DNA of 64,000 bases from Pseudogracilibacillus sp037892545. GTDB lineage: Bacteria; Bacillota; Bacilli; Bacillales; Amphibacillaceae. Where the stretch lies: assembly GCF_037892545.1 (NCBI RefSeq), contig NZ_JBBKBG010000002.1, forward strand, positions 198,510 to 262,509, written 5' to 3'. How positions within the stretch are numbered: position 1 is the stretch's first letter; each line of letters opens with the position of its first letter. The position numbers and the translations under genes were made by a program. The notes below the pieces were generated by a model. It was not told where the DNA came from. It searched no databases and was given only the letters and a program-made list of their open reading frames with translations. Below are positions 63,975 through 64,000 of the stretch, in pieces.

Positions 63975-64000
63975 AAAATTAGGAAAAGACATGGTCTAAA

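Overview
The window is 64 kb of low-GC chromosome from a Firmicute of the order Bacillales. The evidence is AT-rich coding with strong AGGAGG-type ribosome sites and frequent TTG/GTG starts, a cggR-gapA-pgk-tpiA-gpmI-eno glycolytic operon with a CggR-type operator, a pspA-ydjGHI-like membrane-stress operon as in Bacillus subtilis, CcpA-type cre boxes, a CodY-like box and a PyrR-type attenuator. Genus and species cannot be fixed from the sequence alone. No rRNA, tRNA, CRISPR array or intact insertion sequence was recognised.

Layout. 1-3169: right-hand end of a DISARM-like anti-phage locus (3' part of drmA, complete drmB), cut by the window edge. 3388-13173: wall amidase, esterase, acyl-CoA ligase with a cre box, mhqD-like hydrolase, YjiH-type membrane protein, a frameshifted hisC, and a divergent LysR/RidA pair. 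13631-23880: histidine utilisation. hutG-hutH-hutI run into a second, divergent urocanase paralogue and a YesN/AraC-like regulator. A control region with repeated AAAGTGCA motifs and cre-like boxes follows, then a canonical hutU, and after a strong terminator-like hairpin a transporter. 24135-29463: thiolase/DUF35 pair with a BASS transporter, two related lipoproteins, and brnQ behind a CodY-like box. 29500-36209: serC, a small membrane/ASCH group, and pspA-ydjG-ydjH-ydjI. 36210-38650: two arrays of a 51-bp palindromic tandem repeat flanking a decayed LXG toxin gene and its intact immunity gene. 38651-52075: housekeeping and transport genes (ABC1 kinase, fetAB, pepF, nhaC, lone ptsH, D-lactate dehydrogenase-like, RraA). 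52194-55597: lone trpB, a 21-bp tandem array that encodes an LQEYxxK heptapeptide protein on the minus strand, and a uracil permease behind a PyrR attenuator. 55716-63974: Nudix hydrolase, glutaredoxin and the glycolytic operon.

How the parts work together. The hut region would take histidine to urocanate (HutH), imidazolonepropionate (HutU), formiminoglutamate (HutI) and glutamate plus formamide (HutG); the downstream transporter and upstream YjiH protein are candidate carriers. cre-like sites lie in front of the YjiH gene, hutU, the hut-linked transporter, the acyl-CoA ligase and nhaC, so carbon catabolite control appears to tie much of this region together. The least ordinary items are the second urocanase with changed active-site motifs, the hairpin between hutU and the transporter, the 51-bp and 21-bp tandem arrays, and the LXG toxin remnant lying between two arrays.
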